Assembly: GCA_030762175.1 (NCBI GenBank)
Contig: JAUJEO010000021.1
Location: forward strand, 496,001 to 560,000
Direction: 5' to 3'
From: Metallyticus violacea
Taxonomy: Eukaryota; Arthropoda; Insecta; Mantodea; Metallyticidae
DNA: 64,000 bases
Each line of letters starts with the position of its first letter. The first letter of the stretch is position 1. The notes below the pieces were generated by a model. That model had not been told where the DNA came from and did no database searches. It worked only from the letters and a program-made list of their open reading frames with translations. This document shows positions 58,921 through 64,000 of this stretch, in pieces. The translations under genes and the position numbers were made by a program.

Positions 58921-60985
58921 AAAAGCATATTATGCACAAAGAATCTCGAAAAGAAAAAAATTTTTTTTCGAAGTTTGGAAACTTCTTTAGAATCACTTTT
59001 TTTCCGTTTTTATTTGCGATAACTGGTTCTCTTTCATTATACTAGTTTGATAGCCTCAGAAAACCATATTATGCGCAAAGAATCTCGAAAAGAAAAAAAA
59101 TTTTTTTCGAAGTTTGGAAACTTCTTTAGAATCACTATTTTTCCGTTCTTATTTGAGATTACTGGTTCTCTTTCATTATACTAATTAGATAGCCTCAGAA
59201 AAGCATATTACGCGCAAAGAATCTCGAAAATAAAAAAATTTTTTTAGAACTTTGGAAACTTCGTTAGAATCACTTTTTTTCCGTTCTTATTTGAGATAAC
59301 TGGTTCTCTTTCATTATACTAGTTTGATAACCTCAGAAAAGCATATTATGCGAAAAGAATCTCGAAAAGAAAAAAGTTTTTTTTCGAAGTTTGGAAACTT
59401 CGTTTGAATATCTTTTTTTCCGTTCTTATTTGAGATAACTGGTTCTCTTTTATTATACTAGTTTGATAGCCTCAGTAAAGCATATTATGCACAAAGAATC
59501 TCGAAAAGAAAAAACATTTTTTTCGAAGTATGGAAACTTCGTTAGAATCACTTTTTTTCCGTTCTTATTTGAGATAACTGATTCTCTTTCATTATACTAG
59601 TTTGATAGCCTCAGTAAAGCATATTATGCACAAAATATCTCGAAAAGAAAAAAAATGTTTTTCGAAGTTTGGAAACTTCATTAGAATCACTTTTTTTCCG
59701 TTCTTATTTGAGATAACTGGTTCTCTTTCATTATACTAGTTTAATAGCCTCAGTAAAGCATATTATGCGCAAGGAGTCTGGAAAAGAAAAAAAAATTTTT
59801 TCGAAGTTTGGAAACTTCGTTAGAATCACTTTTTTTCCGTTCTTATTTGAGATATCTGGTTCTCTTTCATTATACTAGTTTGATAGCCTCAGAAAAGCAT
59901 ATTATGCGCAAAGAATCTCGAAAAGAAAAAAGTTTTTTTTCGAAGTTTGGAAACTACGTTTGAATAACTTTTTTTCCGTTCTTATTTGAGATAACTGGTT
60001 CTCTTTCATTATACTAGTTTGATAGCCTCAGAAAAGCATATTATGCACAAAGAATCTCGAAAAGAAAAAAAATTTTTTTCGAAGTTAGGAAACTTCGTTA
60101 GAATCACTTTTTTTCCGCTCTTATTTGAGATAACTGGTTCTCTTTCATTATACTAGTTTGATAGCCTCAGCAAAGCATATTATGCACAAAGAATCTCGAA
60201 AAGAAAAAAATTTTTTTTCGAAGTTTGGAAACTTCGTTTGAATCACTTTTTTTCCGTTCTTATTTGAGATAACTGGTTCTCTTTCATTATACTAGTTTGA
60301 TAGCCTCAGTAAAGCATATCATGCACAAAGAATCTCGAAAAGAAAAAAAAATTTTTTCGAAGTTTGGAAACTTCATTAGAATCACTTTTTTTCCGTTCTT
60401 ATTTGAGATAACTGGTTCTCTTTCATTATACTAGTTTGATAGCCTCAGTAAAGCATATTATGCTCAAAGGTTCTGGAAAAGAAAAAAAAAATTTTTCGAA
60501 GTGTGGAAACTTCGTTAGAATCACTTTTTTTCCGTTCTTATTTGAGATAACTGGTTCTCTTTGATTATACTAGTTTGATAGCCTCAGAAAAGCACATTAT
60601 GCGCAATGAATCTCGAAAAGAAAAAAGTTTTTTTTCGAAGTTTGGAAACTTCGTTTGAATAACTTTTTTTCCGTTCTTATTTGAGATAACTGGTTCTCTT
60701 TCATTATACTAGTTTGATAGCCCCAGAAAACCATATTATGCGCAAAGAATCTCGAAAAGAAAAAAATTTTTTTTCGAAGTTAGGAAACTTCTTTAGAATC
60801 ACTTTTTTTCCGTTCTTATTTGAGAGAACTGGTTCTCTTTCATTATACTAATTAGATAGCCTCAGAAAAGCATATTACGCGCAAAGAATCTCGAAAATAA
60901 AAAAATTTTTTTAGAACTTTGGAAACTTCGTTAGAATCACTTTTTTTCAGTTCTTATTTGAGATAACTGGTTCTCTTTCATTATA
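58921..60985 (+). repeat. Linker plus partial copy of the 14-monomer unit
   Basis: About 58921-59270 matches the linker at 18681-19012, and 59281-60985 matches 25290-26970 of the 14-monomer unit at an offset near 33,998 (CGAAGTATGG at 25526 and 59524). The markers CATTTTTTTCG, GGAGTCTGG, GATATCTGG, CTACG, TAGCCCCAG, GAGAGAAC and TTTTCAG are in order. Near 60985 the sequence switches to a CAGCAAAGC monomer of another unit. Confidence 0.78.
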
Positions 60986-62943
60986 CTAGTTTGATAGCCT
61001 CAGCAAAGCATATTATGCACAAAGAATCTCGAAAAGAAAAAAGTTTTTTTTCGAAGTTGCGAAACTTCGTTTGAATCCCTTTTTTTCCGTTCTAATTTGA
61101 GATAACTGGTACTCTTTCATTATACTAATTTGATAGCCTCAGTAAAGCATATTATGTGCAAAGAATCTCGAAAAGAAAAAAAATTTTTTTCGAAGTTTGG
61201 AAACTTCGTTAGAGTCACTTTTTTTCCGTTCTTATTTTAGATAACTGGTTCTCTTTCATTATACTAATTTGATAGCCTCAGTAAAGCATATTATGCGCAA
61301 AGAATCTCGAAAAGAAAAAAAAAATTTTCGAAGTTTGGAAACGTCGTTAGAATCACTTTTTTTCCGTTCTTATTTGAGATAACTGGTTCTCTTTCATTAT
61401 ACTAGTTCGATAGCCTCAGAAAGGCATATTATGCGCAAAGAATCTCGAAAAGAAAAAAGTTTTTTTTCGAAGTTTGGAAACTTCGTTTGAATAACTTTTT
61501 TTCCGTTCTTATTTGAGATAACTGGTTCTCTTTCATTATACTAGTTTGATAGCCTCAGAAAAGCATATTATGCGCAAAGAATCTCGAAAAGAAAAAATTT
61601 TTTTTTCGAAGTTTGGAAACTTCGTTAGAATCACTTTTTTTCCGTTCTTATTTGAGATTACTGGTTCTCTTTAATTATAGTAGTTTGATAGCCTCAGAAA
61701 AGCATATTATGCTTAAAGAATCTCGAAAAGAAAAAAAATTTTTTTCGAAGTTAGGAAACTTCGTTAGAATCACTTTTTTTCCGTTCTTATTTGAGATAAC
61801 TGGTTCTCTTTCATTATACTAGTTTGATAGCCTCAGAAAACCATATTATGCGCAAAGAATCTCGAAAAGAAAAAAAATTTTTTCGAAGTTTGGAAACGTC
61901 GTTTGAATCACTTTTTTCCGTTCTTATTTGAGATAACTGGTTATCTTTCATTATAGTAGATTGATAGCCTCAGAAAAGCATATTATGCTCAAAGAATCTC
62001 GAAATGAAAAAAATTTTTTTTCGAAGTTTGGAAACTTCCTTAGAATCACTTTTTTTCCATTCTTATTTGAGATAACTGGTTCTCTTTCCTTATACTAGTT
62101 TGATAGCCTCAGAAAAGCATATTATGCGCAAAGAATCTCGAAAAGAAAAAAATTTTTCTTCGAAGTTTGGAAACTTCGTTTGAATCACTTTTTTCCGTTC
62201 TTATTTGAGATAACTGGTTCTCTTTCATTATACTAGTTTGATAGCCTCAGTAAAGCATATTATGCGCAAAGAATCTGGAAAAGAAAAAAAAATTTTTTCG
62301 AAGTGTGGAAACTTCGTTAGAATCACTTTTTTTCCGTTCTTATTTGAGATAACTGGTTCTCTTTCATTATACTAGTTTGATAGCCTCAGAAAAGCATATT
62401 ACGCGCAAAGAATCTCGAAAATAAAAAAAATTTTTTAGAACTTTGGAAACTTCTTTAGAATCACTTTTTTTCCGTTCTTATTTGAGATAACTGGTTCTCT
62501 TTCATTATACTAATTAGATAGCCTCAGAAGAGCATATTACGCGCAAAGAATCTCGAAAAGAAAAAAGTTTTTTTTCGAAGTTTGGAAACTTCGTTTGAAT
62601 CACTTTTTTTCCGCTCTTATTTGAGATAACTGTTTCTCTTTCATTATACTAGTTTGATAGCCTCAGCAAAGCATATTATGCACAAAGAATCTCGAAAAGA
62701 AAAAAATTTTTTTTCGAAGTTAGGAAACTTCGTTAGAATCACTTTTTTTCCGTTCTTATTTGAGATAACTGGTTCTCTTTCATTATACTAGTTTGATAGC
62801 CTCAGCAAAGCATATTATGCACAAAGAATCTCGAAAAGAAAAAAATTTTTTTCGAAGTTTGGAAACTTCGTTTGAATCACTTTTTTTCCGTTCTTATTTG
62901 AGATAACTGGTTCTCCTTCATTATACTAGTTTGATAGCCTCAG
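60986..62943 (+). repeat. Partial 26-monomer unit
   Basis: Fourteen monomers in the order found in the right series. About 61613-62940 parallels 53708-55030 at an offset near 7,905, with GTTGCG, CACTTTTTTTCC, GTTCGATAGCC, CAGAAAACC, GAAATG/CCATTC, TTTTTCTTCG and CTAATTAG monomers in sequence. CAGAAGAGC near 62527 is a private change. Confidence 0.7.
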
Positions 62944-64000
62944 TAAAACATATTATGCACAAAATATCTCGAAAAGAAAAAAATTTTATTTCGAAGTTTG
63001 GAAACTTCATTAGAATCACTTTTTTTCCGTTCTTATTTGAGATAACTGGTTCTCTTTCATTATACTAGTTTGATAGCCTCAGTAAAGCATATTATGCGCA
63101 AAGAATCTGGAAAAGAAAAAAAATTTTTTTCGAAGTTTGGAAACTTCGTTAGAATCACTTTTTCTCCGTTCTTATTTGAGATTACTGGTTCTCTTTCATT
63201 ATACTAGTTTGATAGCCTCAGAAAAGCATATTATGCGCAAAGAATCTCGAAAAGAAAAAAGTTTTTTTCGAAGTGTGGAAACTTAGTTTGAATAACTTTT
63301 TTTCCGTTCTTATTTGAGATAACTGGTTCTCTTTCATTATACTAGTTTGATAGCCTCAGAAAAGCATATTATGCACAAAGAATCTCGAAAAGAAAAAAAA
63401 TTTTTTTTGAAGTTAGGAAGTTTCGTTAGAATCACTTTTTTTCCGTTCTTATTTGAGATAACTGGTTCTCTTTCATTATACTAGTTTGATAACCTCAGCA
63501 AAGCATATTATGCACAAAGAATCTCGAAAACAAAAAAAATTTTTTTCGAAGTTTGGAAACTTCGTCTGAATCACTTTTTTTCAATTCTTATTTGAGATAA
63601 CTGGTTCTCTTTCATTATACTAGTTTGATAGCCTCAGTAAAGCATATTATGCACAAAGAATCTCGAAAAGAAAAAAGTTTTTTTTCGAAATTTGGAAACT
63701 TCGTTTGAATAACTTTTTTCCGTTCTTATTTGAGATAACTGGTTCTCTTTCATTATACTAGTTTGATAACCTCAGCAAAGCATATTATGCACAAAGAATC
63801 TCGAAAACAAAAAAATTTTTTTTCGAAGTTTGGAAACTTCGTTTGAATCACTTTTTTTCAATTCTTATTTGAGATAACTGGTTCTCTTTCATTATACTAG
63901 TTTGATAGCCTCAGTAAAGCATATTATGCACAAAGAATCTGGAAAAGAAAAAAATTTTTTTTCGAAGTTTGGAAACTTCATTAGAATCACTTTTTTTCCG
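62944..64000 (+). repeat. 1-kb block repeating 37016-38060, cut by the window edge
   Basis: The sequence enters this block at TAAAACATATTATGC, joined to a CTCCTTCATTATAC monomer from a different unit. All distinctive variants of 37016-38060 follow, in order, to the last base, so the block and the array continue past 64000. Confidence 0.82.

Larger units (their letters stand above)
1..64000 (+). repeat. Satellite DNA array, 139-bp monomer, head to tail
   Basis: The complete window consists of about 460 tandem copies of one roughly 139-bp unit. Successive occurrences of CTTCGTTAGAATCAC or its variants start at 281, 420 and 559, exactly 139 bases apart, and the same spacing with 1-4 base drift continues to the end. 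Every copy I examined is in the same orientation, and no stretch lacks the unit. Consensus composition is about 42 G+C of 139 (30%). The array is open at both edges. Large homogeneous satellite arrays of this kind are typical of eukaryotic centromeres, pericentromeres or heterochromatic blocks; which of these applies here is inference. I do not recognise the family. It is not the 171-bp primate alpha satellite or the 178-bp Arabidopsis centromere repeat. Confidence 0.97.

Noticed and set aside
1..64000. CRISPR array
   Set aside because: The units are contiguous and similar over their full 139 bp. There are no unique spacers between short conserved repeats and no cas genes.
1..64000. tRNA, rRNA, snRNA or telomeric repeat
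   Set aside because: No cloverleaf with conserved loop bases, no rRNA-like segment and no short telomere-type repeat was seen; monomer sequence accounts for all bases.

Overview
The whole 64 kb window is one uninterrupted satellite DNA array. I see no protein-coding gene, RNA gene, transposon, CRISPR array or unique sequence. The basic unit is about 139 bp, about 30% G+C by hand count of the consensus, and repeats head to tail on one strand about 460 times. The array runs off both ends of the window. This points to a eukaryotic chromosome, most likely centromeric or pericentromeric heterochromatin. I do not recognise the monomer as a named satellite and cannot name the organism.

Each monomer holds, in order: a CTTCGTTAGAATCAC segment that partly resembles a CENP-B box; a pyrimidine-rich stretch; TTATTTGAGATAACTGG; a TATACTAGTTTGATAGCCTCAG core; a small dyad (GCATATTATGC); a long A-tract/T-tract dyad bounded by TCGA; and a second dyad (CGAAGTTT-GG-AAACTTCG) that crosses into the next monomer. 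Monomers differ mainly by a few diagnostic substitutions and by the A-tract/T-tract composition.

Above the monomer there is a mosaic of higher-order repeats. From left to right: two consecutive 26-monomer units about 3,610 bp long (1-7198) that look identical; a mosaic (7199-9300); a 4.8 kb block (9301-14134) repeated at 19013-23846; a mosaic (14135-17343); a 1.3 kb block (17344-18680) seen again at 23866-25190 and 57588-58920; a tandem pair of 14-monomer (1,948 bp) units (25243-29138), with partial copies at 32470-34215 and 59281-60985; a 2.8 kb block repeated 5,281 bp apart (29380-32230 and 34661-37500); a 5.4 kb block (38240-43570) related to 8240-13900 but missing whole monomers; a series of about 3,604-bp 26-monomer units (46681-54950) preceded by a 16-monomer shortened unit (44461-46680); then shuffled copies to the end. 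The final kilobase (62944-64000) repeats 37016-38060.

These patterns fit array growth by unequal exchange and segmental amplification at several scales. No gene system operates here; any function would be structural (chromatin, kinetochore or heterochromatin) and is inference. The short open frames found in the array are by-products of the repeat. Block boundaries were set by eye from shared rare variants and are accurate to tens of bases at best.
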